DNA of 60,417 bases from a bacterium (lineage in GTDB: Bacteria; UBP6; JAFGXH01), in contig JAMOQH010000032.1 of NCBI GenBank assembly GCA_027064085.1, positions 1 to 60,417 of the forward strand. Reading direction: 5' to 3'. Positions within the stretch are counted from its first letter, which is position 1. Each line of letters opens with the position of its first letter. A program made the position numbers and the translations under genes. Below are positions 24,939-34,083 of this stretch, in pieces. The notes under the pieces are model-generated. The model was not told the origin of the DNA and ran no database searches. It saw only the letters and a list, made by a program, of their open reading frames with translations.

Positions 24939-27554
24939 GTGTTAAGAATTTTAATTATTTTAACTGTTCTTCTTATGAATTTAACAATTTTTCAACCTGA
25001 TTTAATGGCGAGAAGAAGATATCATTCTAAAAAAAGAACTAAAAAAACAAAAAACTATAGAAAATCCCAAAAAAAGAAAGTAGAAAAGAAAGTAGAAAAG
25101 AAAGTAGAAAAGAAAGTAGAAAAGGAAACAAAACCTGAAATTATTCATAAAAAAATCAAAGCTGCTATAACCAATGAATCTGTTGATATAAATATTAATA
25201 TTAAGAATGATAAAAAAGTAAGTTTTGTTATACTTCATTATGCCTCTTTTGTTTTACAAGATTGGAGTCAAAAAGAGATGATCAAAACGAAAAGTGGATA
25301 TTCTGCATCTATTCCTTCGGATTTTGTATTAAAAAAAGGAGTAGTTTATTATATTGAGGCTGTTGCAACAAATGGTGATGTTATTGCAAATTTAGGCACA
25401 TTAGAATTGCCTATTTTCGTTGAAACATATAATGTTCAAAGAGCAACAAAGAAAGTAGAAAAGATTAAGAAAACAGTAAAAGATGAAAATTATAATTTAT
25501 CCTTAAGTGAGGAATTATCTATTTTTAAAATGGATACAGAAGTTGAAACTGTTTCTAAACGAGTTCAAAAATCTAAATTAGCTCCTGGTATTGTATCTGT
25601 AATCTCAAGAGCGAGGATTTTAAAAACTGGTGCCAAAAAATTAATTGAAATAATTAGATATATTCCTGGATTTACCGTTAAAATGCTTCCTTCAGGTAAA
25701 TATTTTGTTTCGATTAGAGGTGTTGGAAAAGATGGTAATATTCTTGTCATGATAAATGGAAATAGAATAAATAATCCTTATAATTCTTCTGTTATTTTTG
25801 ATTTATCAACAGATTTTATTGAAAAAATAGAAGTTATAAGAGGCCCCGGGTCTTCTCTTTTTGGTACCGATGCAGTTGTTGGAGTAATCAATATTTTTAC
25901 AACGAAAAAAGATAAAAGTATAGAGGCATTAATTGGTTTACATAATAATTATGAAGTTTCAAGTAATTACTCAATAAAGAGAAGGGGAATTGATATTAAC
26001 TTGTCGGGAGGAGTTGGTTTAGATGATGGAGCCAATCAGGACATTGAAAAAGATGATTCTGCTGATATGGATTGGGGTTTAACAACAGGAGATAAAAAGT
26101 TTAGATCAGATAGATGGAGTAGAAATGGTTTTTTATCGCTTAATCTTTCTTCTGATAAATTAAAGTTATTTCTTTTTGGAATGGAGAGCAAAAGAGGTAC
26201 TTGGGTAGGTCCAAATTATACAGCAACAAAAGGTAGTTCATATAAAACAGATACAATTTTATATAACTTAGAGTATTCTATCATTAGAAATAAAAATATT
26301 GAGTTTTCAACTAAGGTTTATGGTAACTTTTTTGCTGTCGATAATTATATGGTGACTGCTCCAAAAGGTTATCATTCTATTACAACAAATGAAAATTTTG
26401 ATAATGGTAAAATTACTAAAGAGAATTATGATGCAATGGTTGTAACGGCAGAACTAAATTTAGATTGGCAAGTATTAAATAGCCTTAATTTACTTGTGGG
26501 GTTATCATATCAGTATTTAAAAATTTTAAATTATGATTTATCTAGAAATTATAGCTTAATTGAAGATAAATATCATGGTACTAAATTTGATTTATATGAT
26601 GAAGGAAGTAGTTTGGCTCAAGATGGTAAATCAAGGTCTGTTATTGCATCTTATTTGCAATCAACTTATAATTATAATGATTTTGGAGCAACATTAGGTT
26701 TAAGATTTGATTATTATAATGATTTTGGGTTAACTATAAACCCAAGGGCCGCTTTGGTTTATAATGTTTTTAATTTATTTATAGTTAAAGCTTTATATGG
26801 CCAAGCGTTTAGAGCTCCAACGATAAAAGAGCTTTATGATAAAACAGACATAAGCCCTAATGGAATTATTGGTAACAAAGACTTGCTTCCTGAAGATGTA
26901 AAGACATCAGAAATTGCTATTCAGTTTGATTTATGGAAGTTTAATTTTAATACTAATGTTTTTTATAATATAGATAAAAGCATTATTGCTCCTTTTGATG
27001 AAGATGGTAGTGGCAGTACTGGGAGTTATAAGAATATCGGGGAAACTAATGATTTGGGTATTGAATTTGCATTAAAATTCTTTTTAAATAAATATTTTGA
27101 TACTTTTATTAATGTTTCTTGGTTTCAAAGAAAGTTTTCATGGAATGAAAAGATATGGACATTAGATGCTCCTGAACTTGATGACAGAAGATCTTTATTA
27201 ACAGACATCCCTATGAGGACATTAAATATGGGATTTAATTTAAATTTTAAAGATTTTAGATTATTCTTAGGTGTTAGAAATGTAAGTAAAGCATTAAACA
27301 ATAACAGAATGGCTTTAGAGGAAATAAACATTGTTGATATTTCTAGTTATTGGGCTTTTGATGTAAATATATCCTATAGTATTACAAATAATTTTTTAAT
27401 TTACCTTACTGGAATTAACTTAGGAACATCTAGTTATGCATCACCTAGTGAGCTTGGAGACAATATTGCTGTTTTTGGAAGGCCTGGTTTAGTTCAACCT
27501 GGTTATAGTTTTCGTTTAGGAATAACTTATAGATTTAATTTTGAGGGAGAGTAA
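24939..27554 (+). CDS. TonB-dependent outer-membrane receptor
   Basis: 871 residues. Signal peptide, then a Lys-rich stretch with KKVE repeated four times (encoded by a 12-base repeat near 25074-25121). A small domain follows (about 65-170). The plug domain comes next (APGIVSVISRARI, IEIIRYIPGF, SIRGVGKDGNILVMINGNRIN, IEKIEVIRGPGSSLFGTDAVVGVINIFT). The barrel ends YSFRLGITYRFNF. The barrel contains the RAPT and NPRAALVYN segments of siderophore/vitamin-type receptors. GTG start with GGAG five bases upstream. Substrate unknown; it is followed directly by a nucleotidase-domain lipoprotein. Confidence 0.92.
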   Translation: MLRILIILTVLLMNLTIFQPDLMARRRYHSKKRTKKTKNYRKSQKKKVEKKVEKKVEKKVEKETKPEIIHKKIKAAITNESVDININIKNDKKVSFVILHYASFVLQDWSQKEMIKTKSGYSASIPSDFVLKKGVVYYIEAVATNGDVIANLGTLELPIFVETYNVQRATKKVEKIKKTVKDENYNLSLSEELSIFKMDTEVETVSKRVQKSKLAPGIVSVISRARILKTGAKKLIEIIRYIPGFTVKMLPSGKYFVSIRGVGKDGNILVMINGNRINNPYNSSVIFDLSTDFIEKIEVIRGPGSSLFGTDAVVGVINIFTTKKDKSIEALIGLHNNYEVSSNYSIKRRGIDINLSGGVGLDDGANQDIEKDDSADMDWGLTTGDKKFRSDRWSRNGFLSLNLSSDKLKLFLFGMESKRGTWVGPNYTATKGSSYKTDTILYNLEYSIIRNKNIEFSTKVYGNFFAVDNYMVTAPKGYHSITTNENFDNGKITKENYDAMVVTAELNLDWQVLNSLNLLVGLSYQYLKILNYDLSRNYSLIEDKYHGTKFDLYDEGSSLAQDGKSRSVIASYLQSTYNYNDFGATLGLRFDYYNDFGLTINPRAALVYNVFNLFIVKALYGQAFRAPTIKELYDKTDISPNGIIGNKDLLPEDVKTSEIAIQFDLWKFNFNTNVFYNIDKSIIAPFDEDGSGSTGSYKNIGETNDLGIEFALKFFLNKYFDTFINVSWFQRKFSWNEKIWTLDAPELDDRRSLLTDIPMRTLNMGFNLNFKDFRLFLGVRNVSKALNNNRMALEEINIVDISSYWAFDVNISYSITNNFLIYLTGINLGTSSYASPSELGDNIAVFGRPGLVQPGYSFRLGITYRFNFEGE

Positions 27555-27555
27555 T

Positions 27556-28380
27556 ATGAAATTTATAAATAAAAAATTATTTATACTGTTTATTTTTATA
27601 TCTATTTTTATTATTTCTTGTATTCCTGAGCCTATATCTTGTAATAGAGATGGTGAAGTTATTGGTATCGTTGCCGTAGATTTAGATCTTAGTGAAAACT
27701 TAATACGAACACAAGAATCTCTAATTGGGAATTATATTTCAGATGCAATACTTGACTTTATAAATAATGATAGCTTATCTATTAATAGACTAAAAATAAA
27801 CTTTAATGAAGAGCAAAATAATGATTTTAAAATAGATTTTGCAATTGTTAATGCAGGTTCAATAAGGCATTGCAGTTCAAGTGCAATGATAAATTCGGGA
27901 AGTGATTTTACAACGGGAATGATTGAGGAGTTATTACCGTTTCCAAGTAATATATATGTTGTGAAATTAACGGGTGGAGAGTTGCTTGAAATATTTGAAC
28001 ACAGTGTTGCTAAAGTAGAAGAAACCAAAGGCCAGTTTTTACAAGTTTCAAAAGGTGTAAGAGTTATTTATGATAAAAGTAAAAATCCTGAAGCTTTAAA
28101 TAAAATTGGAGATAAAGATTACGAGATTGCTTTTAAAGGAGAAAGAGTTAAAGAGCTTTATATCGATAATAAAAGGGTAGATGTGGCTCAAGATTATTAT
28201 GTCGCGACTTCGGGATATCTTGCAACGGGAGGAGATCAGTTTGTGACATTTTCTCTTACAGGAGAAACTAAAAAGTTAGATATGAACAAAACATATAATG
28301 AGGTTTTAAGTAGTTATATTACAGCTAATAATAAAATTGAACCTAAAATAGAGGGTCGAATAGTTTATGTTTCTGAGTAG
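27556..28380 (+). CDS. Lipoprotein consisting of a 5'-nucleotidase C-terminal domain only
   Basis: 274 residues. Lipoprotein signal (LFIFISIFIISC) is followed by the substrate-binding domain of UshA-like nucleotidases: TQESLIGNYISDAIL, DFAIVNAGSIRH, GMIEELLPFPSNIYVVKLTGGEL, FLQVSKGVRVIYD and YYVATSGYLATGGDQF. The metallophosphoesterase domain that carries the active site is absent, so it cannot hydrolyse nucleotides alone. It starts just after the TonB receptor stop and is probably co-transcribed. A role in binding nucleoside-like ligands for the receptor is inference. ATG 27556 follows GGGAGAG. Confidence 0.82.
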   Translation: MKFINKKLFILFIFISIFIISCIPEPISCNRDGEVIGIVAVDLDLSENLIRTQESLIGNYISDAILDFINNDSLSINRLKINFNEEQNNDFKIDFAIVNAGSIRHCSSSAMINSGSDFTTGMIEELLPFPSNIYVVKLTGGELLEIFEHSVAKVEETKGQFLQVSKGVRVIYDKSKNPEALNKIGDKDYEIAFKGERVKELYIDNKRVDVAQDYYVATSGYLATGGDQFVTFSLTGETKKLDMNKTYNEVLSSYITANNKIEPKIEGRIVYVSE

Positions 28381-28416
28381 TATTTAACTCCATTTATATT
28401 CACAAGTGTATTAATC

Positions 28417-28437
28417 ATGCCGTGTTTGACACGGTAT
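28417..28437 (+). repeat. Short palindromic repeat (also inside the tsf terminator)
   Basis: ATGCCGTG/CACGGTAT with loop TTTGA. The minus strand of 2459-2476 carries the same repeat, following ATGCCGTnnTTGAnACGGTA, with an A-T pair exchanged for G-C in the stem. Confidence 0.5.
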
Positions 28438-28475
28438 TATTTATTTAATATATTTATTTAGCAAAAAATTAATGA

Positions 28476-28531
28476 GTAGACTTTGGCTACGAATTATATG
28501 GAAAACATTTTATATAAAATGGTTGAAATAT
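28476..28531 (+). repeat. Two-hairpin intergenic element, copy E
   Basis: GTAG/CTAC (28476-28490, loop ACTTTGG) is followed by the outer stem ATAT (28496-28499) / ATAT (28528-28531). Inside are GGAAAACATTTT, a short loop, and AAAATGGTTGAA. The GGAAAAC and GGTTGAA flanks are identical to copy B while the stems differ. It lies between the nucleotidase-domain gene and convergent truB. Confidence 0.6.
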
Positions 28532-28545
28532 CTTGTAGAAAAACC

Positions 28546-29418
28546 TTATTTAAAAACCTTAAAAAGTTTAGAATTTCCATCTTCTTTAAAAATAATTGCA
28601 GATAATTTCTTTTCAAATATTAGTTGAGTATATCCAGTATCAGAAAAGATTAACTTTTTAGGAATTTGTCCATTTTGTATTAATTTATATTCAAATTTAT
28701 TGATTTCCAATTTAGGAAACTTAAAAAGAGCTTCTATTGGTATTATATTATTTTCTAATTCGCTAACTGCATCTTCTAGTAAAACACTTTCTTTAATTGA
28801 AAAATTTGAAGAAACAGATCTTGTTAATTTACTCATAGTTGCAGGAATGTCTAATAAGTGTCCCAAATCTCTTATAATACTCCTTATATAAGTACCTCTT
28901 GAGCATTGAATTTCAACTTCAGCATAGGGAAGAAAAAATCTTTTTAACTCTATTTCATAAACATTAACTGTTTTAGCTTTTATTTCAAATTCTTTTCCTT
29001 CTCTTGCTAGCTTGTATGCTCTAACTCCATTTATTTTAACTGCAGCATATTTAGGTGGAATTTGTTCTATCTTTCCTTTAAATTTTAATAAAGAACTTTC
29101 TAGCTCTTCCCTTGTTAAAGAAAAATTTTCTTTTTGTACTAAAGCTTTACCAGTAATGTCATTTGTATCTGTTTCAATTCCGAATTTAATAATTGCTTTA
29201 TATGATTTTTTAGATGTATCTAAAATAGGAGCAAGTTTTGTTGCTTGATTTATCATTATTGGTAGAATTCCTTCAGCCATAGGATCAAGTGTACCTAAAT
29301 GACCTATTTTATGGAATTTATACTTCTTTTTTAATTTTCTTATAATATCAACAGATGTAGGGCCAGAAGGTTTATATATAGGGATTACTCCACTTTCTTT
29401 AATAGATATTTTATTCAT
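28546..29418 (-). CDS. truB: tRNA pseudouridine-55 synthase
   Basis: Makes pseudouridine 55 in the T loop of tRNAs. 290 residues with the catalytic Asp45 in KIGHLGTLDPMAEGILP, YKPSGPTS near the N-terminus, PPKYAAVKINGVRAYKLAREG and CSRGTYIRSIIRDLG. The C-terminal part is PUA-like. It is downstream of nrnA with only one base between, an order often seen with rbfA; here rbfA is 11 kb away in the infB operon. Confidence 0.96.
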   Translation of the reverse strand: MNKISIKESGVIPIYKPSGPTSVDIIRKLKKKYKFHKIGHLGTLDPMAEGILPIMINQATKLAPILDTSKKSYKAIIKFGIETDTNDITGKALVQKENFSLTREELESSLLKFKGKIEQIPPKYAAVKINGVRAYKLAREGKEFEIKAKTVNVYEIELKRFFLPYAEVEIQCSRGTYIRSIIRDLGHLLDIPATMSKLTRSVSSNFSIKESVLLEDAVSELENNIIPIEALFKFPKLEINKFEYKLIQNGQIPKKLIFSDTGYTQLIFEKKLSAIIFKEDGNSKLFKVFK

Positions 29419-29419
29419 A

Positions 29420-30406
29420 TTAGCTTAACCACTTTGTAAAGTTTATTTTTAGTTCTTCTATAATTGTATTTAAATCGCCATTTATTTTGCCACCAGCTGC
29501 ATTTTTGTGTCCGCCACCAGAAAAATATTCTATTGCTATTTGAGAGATATCAAATTTTTTAGACCTTAAACTAACTTTATATTCTTCTTTATTAATTTCT
29601 TTAAGAAGGCAAGAAACTTCTATTCCATCTATTATTCTTCCATAATTTACAAACCCTTCAGATGTATCTTCGTTTGCATTATGTTTTTTAAACATTTCTT
29701 TAGTTAAGTACATAATTGCAAAATTTTTAGTTTTATTAAATTGAATTGTAGAAAGAGTTTCTTTTAATAGGGCTATCTTTTTAAATTCAACTTTTTCATA
29801 AACCTCTATATTTATATCATAAACTTTTGCACCTGCTTCTAATAGTTTTTGAGCAACATAGAAGGTTCTTGGTGTTGTGTTTGAGTATCGAAAAGAACCT
29901 GAATCCGTTAATATAGATAGGTATAGAGCTTGTGCAATATCAAAATTTAACTTTGGAATAATTTCTTTTATAATAAAATATAATATTTCTCCAACAGCAA
30001 CAGCGTGCTCATCAATATAGACAATATCACCAAAAACTTGAGCTTTTACATGATGATCTATTTGAATAACCGTTTTAATATTATTGGCAGGCCAATCATT
30101 TCCTATCCTACTTATATCACTATTATCAACAACAATACCTACATCAAATTCTTCATTTTTATCAATACTGTGTTGATATTTATCTATATCTTTTAAGAAG
30201 CTAAAGCTTTTAGGTATTGTGTCGGGATTATATGGAATGACCTCTTTACCTAATGATTTTAAAATATAGTATAAAGCCATTGTTGACCCTACATTATCTC
30301 CATCAGGATTTATGTGAGCTCCAAGTATAAACTTTTTATTATTATTATCAAGAATAACATCTGTAATTAGTTTTATAATATCTTGATGTTTCTTATTTAA
30401 TTTGAT
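29420..30406 (-). CDS. nrnA: DHH-family nanoRNase/pAp phosphatase NrnA-like, apparent ATC start
   Basis: DHH/DHHA1 phosphoesterase degrading short oligoribonucleotides and pAp. From the first in-frame ATG (30280) only 286 residues would be made and motif I would be lost. The frame is open upstream and encodes ILGAHINPDGDNVGST (motif I) after IKLNKKHQDIIKLI. There is no ATG, GTG or TTG in that stretch. AAGGAGG (30411-30417) lies four bases before an ATC codon at 30406-30404, giving a normal 328-residue protein. Other motifs: VDNSD, IDHH, LTDSGSF and SGGGHKNAAGG. The ATC may be a rare start or a single-base change from ATG. Confidence 0.85.
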   Translation of the reverse strand: MKLNKKHQDIIKLITDVILDNNNKKFILGAHINPDGDNVGSTMALYYILKSLGKEVIPYNPDTIPKSFSFLKDIDKYQHSIDKNEEFDVGIVVDNSDISRIGNDWPANNIKTVIQIDHHVKAQVFGDIVYIDEHAVAVGEILYFIIKEIIPKLNFDIAQALYLSILTDSGSFRYSNTTPRTFYVAQKLLEAGAKVYDINIEVYEKVEFKKIALLKETLSTIQFNKTKNFAIMYLTKEMFKKHNANEDTSEGFVNYGRIIDGIEVSCLLKEINKEEYKVSLRSKKFDISQIAIEYFSGGGHKNAAGGKINGDLNTIIEELKINFTKWLS

Positions 30407-30576
30407 AAATCCTCCTTGAAAACCAAAAACAACTTATATCATAATATCTCTATTTTTCCAAGACTATATTTGAAAATATCGTTAAATATTGTATAAAAAT
30501 TATATAATAATTTAAAATTCTTGATTTTTATATATTATTATCCTATATTTATATGGCTAATTATTGGAGATTATTT

Positions 30577-30753
30577 ATGAATAAAAATATAAAGCAAGCG
30601 GTTGTAATCATTTTAAGTGTTATTGTTGCATATATTGTTTTTAAATTATTAAAGGCATTAACCTATGCAATAATAGTCGGAGTTGTGTTATATATTGGGT
30701 ATAATATTGTAAATAAGGCCTTAAGTGGTAATAGTAAAGATAAAATAGAGTAA
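30577..30753 (+). CDS. Small two-helix membrane protein
   Basis: 58 residues. Two adjoining hydrophobic stretches (AVVIILSVIVAYIVFKLL and ALTYAIIVGVVLYIGYNIV) with a charged C-terminus. No family recognised. ATG 30577 has GGAG seven bases upstream; an in-frame ATG at 30553 does not. It is the first gene of a plus-strand envelope cluster. Confidence 0.5.
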   Translation: MNKNIKQAVVIILSVIVAYIVFKLLKALTYAIIVGVVLYIGYNIVNKALSGNSKDKIE

Positions 30754-30823
30754 TCAAAACTTGACTTTATAATTGGCCTTTGGTAGAATGTCTAGTTGTT
30801 TTATGCTTATTTTTGGAGGTAAA

Positions 30824-31264
30824 GTGAAATATATTTTTTTAATAATTTCTTTATTGTTTTTAATGGTTGGATGTGGCCCTGTTAAATCTACAATGGAAAT
30901 AAATAAAGCAGAAGTTGAAATTAGAATGGCTTATAGAGTTCAGGCAAGTAAAAAAGCTCCTTATGAATTCTATAAAGCAAAGGCTTATTTGTATAAGGCT
31001 AAAGATGAAAGATCGTATTCTGATTTTAAAGAAGCAAGTCTCTTTGCTCAAAAGGCTGTTGCGTTGGCTAAAAAGGCTAAATTAATTGCAGAAAAAGATC
31101 AATCAGGTCTTCTTGAGGAAAATAATATAAAACTAGAAAGAGATGCCCTAGATAATAGAGATGAATCAGTTGATGTTGAAACTTTGAATAAGGTTGATAA
31201 ACAAAAATTAGAAAATAAAAAGGGTGAAGTTAAAGTAGATAGTAGCTCAGATGATTTAGATTAG
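30824..31264 (+). CDS. DUF4398-like lipoprotein
   Basis: 146 residues. GTG start with GGAGG four bases upstream. Signal ending LLFLMVGC, then a helical hairpin rich in Ala/Lys (INKAEVEIRMAYRVQASKKAPYEFYKAKAYLYKA ... FAQKAVALAKKAK, residues 25-85), the DUF4398 pattern. The C-terminal 50 residues are highly charged. It is twelve bases before an OmpA-type gene whose N-terminal region has the same helical pattern, suggesting a shared periplasmic complex. Confidence 0.75.
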   Translation: MKYIFLIISLLFLMVGCGPVKSTMEINKAEVEIRMAYRVQASKKAPYEFYKAKAYLYKAKDERSYSDFKEASLFAQKAVALAKKAKLIAEKDQSGLLEENNIKLERDALDNRDESVDVETLNKVDKQKLENKKGEVKVDSSSDDLD

Positions 31265-31276
31265 GAGAGTTTAGCG

Positions 31277-32656
31277 ATGAAAATTAAATTATTATTACCT
31301 TTATTTATTATTTTTTCACTTTTCTTTGTTAGCTGTGCTCATGCATCAAAAATTAGAGAAGAAAGCAGTATTATTAAGCAAAAAATAGAAAAAGCAAGAA
31401 AACAAAATGCTATTAAATTAGGGTGTGGACCCAAAGAGTTGGCTCTTGCAGAGGCGAATAGAGAGTTTGCTGAAGCGGAATTAGCACAAGGGGATTGGAG
31501 GCAAGCGAATATTCACATCGTAAAGTCTAGAAAATATATAAATATAGCTCTTAAAAAATCTAAACCTTGTGAAATCGTGGATAACGATAAAGATGGAATT
31601 TTAAATCAACATGATAAGTGCCCAAATATTCCAGAAGATAAAGATCAATTCGAAGATGAGGATGGTTGTCCTGATGTAGATAATGATAAAGATGGAATTT
31701 GTGATCCATGGGTAAGTAAAGATGGTGAACTAGAAAAATATAAAGATATTTGTAAGGGAGTGGATCAGTGTCCTAATGAACCTGAAGTTATTAATGGTAA
31801 CAAAGACGAAGATGGTTGCCCGGACTTTGATAAAGATGGTGACGGAATCTTTGATGATGTTGATAAGTGTCCGGAAAATGCAGAAGATAAAGACGGTTTT
31901 GAAGATGAAGATGGATGCCCAGATTTAGATAATGATAAAGATGGAGTATTAGATCTACAAGATAAATGTCCTCTAATTCCTGAAGATATTGATATGTTTC
32001 AAGATGAAGATGGTTGTCCAGATCCAGATAATGATAAGGACGGATTTTTGGATAAGCAAGATAAGTGTCCGAATGATGCAGAAGATAAAGATGGTTTTGA
32101 AGATGAAGATGGATGTCCTGATTTAGATAATGATAAAGATGGAATTTGTGACCCTTGGGTAAGTAAAGATCCTGTAATCGCAGATAAATTTAAAGATATA
32201 TGTGTTGGAACTGACAAGTGTCCTCTTGAGCCTGAAGATAAAGATAACTTTGAAGATGAAGATGGGTGTCCTGAAGAAGGACCGAAGAAATATACTTTAA
32301 TTGAAGTTAAAGCTGATAAGATTGAGTTAAAGCAAAAGGTTTATTTCGCAAGTGGTAAAGCAAAAATTAGAAGTAGGTCTTTCAATATGTTAAATCAGAT
32401 AGCTGATGCACTTCTTAGCAGAAAGAAAATTAAGGTAAGAATAGAGGGGCATACAGACAGTAGAGGTTCTGCTAGATATAATAAGAAGTTATCTCAAAGG
32501 AGAGCTGATGCCGTTAAAAAATATCTTGTTAAGAAAGGTGTAAATTCTGATCAGTTAGAGTCAGTAGGTTATGGTGAAGAGAAGCCTATTGCGTCCAATA
32601 AAAGTAGAAAGGGACGAGAGAGTAATAGAAGAGTTGAATTCAATATTGTGAAGTAG
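31277..32656 (+). CDS. OmpA-family lipoprotein with thrombospondin type-3 repeats
   Basis: 459 residues. Lipoprotein signal (FSLFFVSC), DUF4398-like helices (LALAEANREFAEAELAQGDW, residues 50-85), then about eight calcium-binding TSP3 repeats (DNDKDGILNQHDKCPNIPEDKD and similar, residues 95-335). The C-terminal OmpA domain binds peptidoglycan (VYFASGKAKI, IEGHTDSRGS, YNKKLSQRRADAVKKYL, GYGEEKPIA). It would link the outer membrane to the wall. Two of the repeats carry an inserted DPWVSKD segment. ATG preceded by GGAG. Confidence 0.9.
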   Translation: MKIKLLLPLFIIFSLFFVSCAHASKIREESSIIKQKIEKARKQNAIKLGCGPKELALAEANREFAEAELAQGDWRQANIHIVKSRKYINIALKKSKPCEIVDNDKDGILNQHDKCPNIPEDKDQFEDEDGCPDVDNDKDGICDPWVSKDGELEKYKDICKGVDQCPNEPEVINGNKDEDGCPDFDKDGDGIFDDVDKCPENAEDKDGFEDEDGCPDLDNDKDGVLDLQDKCPLIPEDIDMFQDEDGCPDPDNDKDGFLDKQDKCPNDAEDKDGFEDEDGCPDLDNDKDGICDPWVSKDPVIADKFKDICVGTDKCPLEPEDKDNFEDEDGCPEEGPKKYTLIEVKADKIELKQKVYFASGKAKIRSRSFNMLNQIADALLSRKKIKVRIEGHTDSRGSARYNKKLSQRRADAVKKYLVKKGVNSDQLESVGYGEEKPIASNKSRKGRESNRRVEFNIVK

Positions 32657-32666
32657 GATAAAAATA

Positions 32667-33977
32667 ATGAAAAAGTTTTTTTTAATACTGTTTTTTTTAA
32701 GTATGTCTTTTAATATGTATGGATATAGTAAAGGCTCTGCCTTGAAAATGGTTAAGAAGTATCAACGGATTGCTAAATCTGCTCTTGATGAACTAGATAC
32801 AGAGGTTGCTAAAAAAAATCTATTAAAAGCTATTTCTTTGATAGAAAGTTATAAGTTAACTGATAAGAAGTTTGCAAGTATATATATTTCCGCAGGGGTC
32901 TTAAATTTAATGATCGAGGATGGTGGAGAAGCTGTTTCTTTTTTTAAAAAAGCACTTAAATTAGATCCCTCTGTTACTATTCCAGAAAGCTTTTCTTCTG
33001 ATGATGTAGATGTCGCATTTAAAAAAGCAAAAGATTCTTCTGAAAAAACAGATGAATCTTTTACCTTTGATACTGTAGCATATAAAATTAAATATACTGT
33101 CCCTAAAACACATTCTGAAAAAAAGCCTTTTGATATAAAAGTAAAAGTTGACCCCTTGCCTCCTTCAGGATATGATGTTCAAGTTATGTTTATTAGTAAA
33201 GAGAATAATAATAGCTTTGAATCACTTAATTTAACAAGGAGTCAAAATAATGAGTATGTTGGTGTAATACCAGCTTTAAGTATTCCTAATAAAGAATTAA
33301 AGCTTTATATATTAATGGTAGATGATGATTTGAATCCCGTAACAATGTTTGGTAGTGAGTCTGAACCTCTTAAAGTAAGAATTGTGCATGCAGATTTAGA
33401 TACTGACTTAGATTTAGATGATGATTCTGTTGGTAATTCAAAAAATAAAAAGAAACTGATAGTTAAAAAGATGATTAATGATAGTTTTCCTCTTTTAGGC
33501 TTTAAAGTTGAGTTTGGTACAGGAATTGGTATTGCACATGGTAAGCCTAAGTATACATCATTGAATATCGATCCTGGTCTTGCTTGGTCTCCAGCTTGGG
33601 TTGCTCCCGATTTATCTTTTTATATAACTCCACGAGTTATGGTTGGGATAACTGGAAGGATTCAAATAGTTGAAAAGGCATGGAATATTGCTCTAAAAGG
33701 ACAGACCCTGATTTATAATACTAGTGATTATAAATTGTTTACTGATTTTGGTGCAGGATATGGAACCGTAAGGTATAGGGTTGATGTAAGTAATGCATAT
33801 CCAGAGCAAGGCAATGATATTGTTATTCATGGAGACATTTTTTTATTTAGTGGAGTGACCTTTATATTTATGTTTAATAATCATATTGGATTTTCTAGTT
33901 CTGCAAAGATTAATTTAATTGTTCCTGATATTTCTATTTTAATGGATTTAGGAGCAGGGCTTTATATGGAGTTTTAG
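32667..33977 (+). CDS. TPR-type envelope protein with C-terminal barrel-like region
   Basis: 436 residues. Signal peptide MKKFFLILFFLSMSFNMYGYS. TPR-like helices at about 25-120 (AKKNLLKAISLIE, GEAVSFFKKALKLDPSV). A beta-sandwich-like middle (PSGYDVQVMFISKE, YVGVIPAL) is followed by an acidic linker (DTDLDLDDD). The C-terminal strands (VEFGTGIGIAHG, FYITPRVMVGITGRI, FTDFGAGYGTVRYR, LGAGLYMEF) resemble a small outer-membrane barrel. This layout recurs in myxobacterial envelope clusters. Starts ten bases after the OmpA gene. Confidence 0.7.
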   Translation: MKKFFLILFFLSMSFNMYGYSKGSALKMVKKYQRIAKSALDELDTEVAKKNLLKAISLIESYKLTDKKFASIYISAGVLNLMIEDGGEAVSFFKKALKLDPSVTIPESFSSDDVDVAFKKAKDSSEKTDESFTFDTVAYKIKYTVPKTHSEKKPFDIKVKVDPLPPSGYDVQVMFISKENNNSFESLNLTRSQNNEYVGVIPALSIPNKELKLYILMVDDDLNPVTMFGSESEPLKVRIVHADLDTDLDLDDDSVGNSKNKKKLIVKKMINDSFPLLGFKVEFGTGIGIAHGKPKYTSLNIDPGLAWSPAWVAPDLSFYITPRVMVGITGRIQIVEKAWNIALKGQTLIYNTSDYKLFTDFGAGYGTVRYRVDVSNAYPEQGNDIVIHGDIFLFSGVTFIFMFNNHIGFSSSAKINLIVPDISILMDLGAGLYMEF

Positions 33978-33981
33978 TCTT

Positions 33982-34071
33982 ATGGATAAGAGGTTGATTA
34001 TTTTTTCTATATTAGCTTGGATTTATTGGGCAGGAACACTTTCTTATTCAATAGGGATAAAAGTTTTTTAA
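33982..34071 (+). CDS. Possible 29-residue membrane peptide
   Basis: ATG GAT AAG AGG begins a short frame encoding MDKRLIIFSILAWIYWAGTL and nine more residues: two basic residues then one hydrophobic helix. It lies between two co-directional envelope genes, 12 bases before the next start. The ribosome site is weak (GGAG ten bases upstream). May be real or chance. Confidence 0.3.
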   Translation: MDKRLIIFSILAWIYWAGTLSYSIGIKVF

Positions 34072-34083
34072 TAGGAGTCTTTA

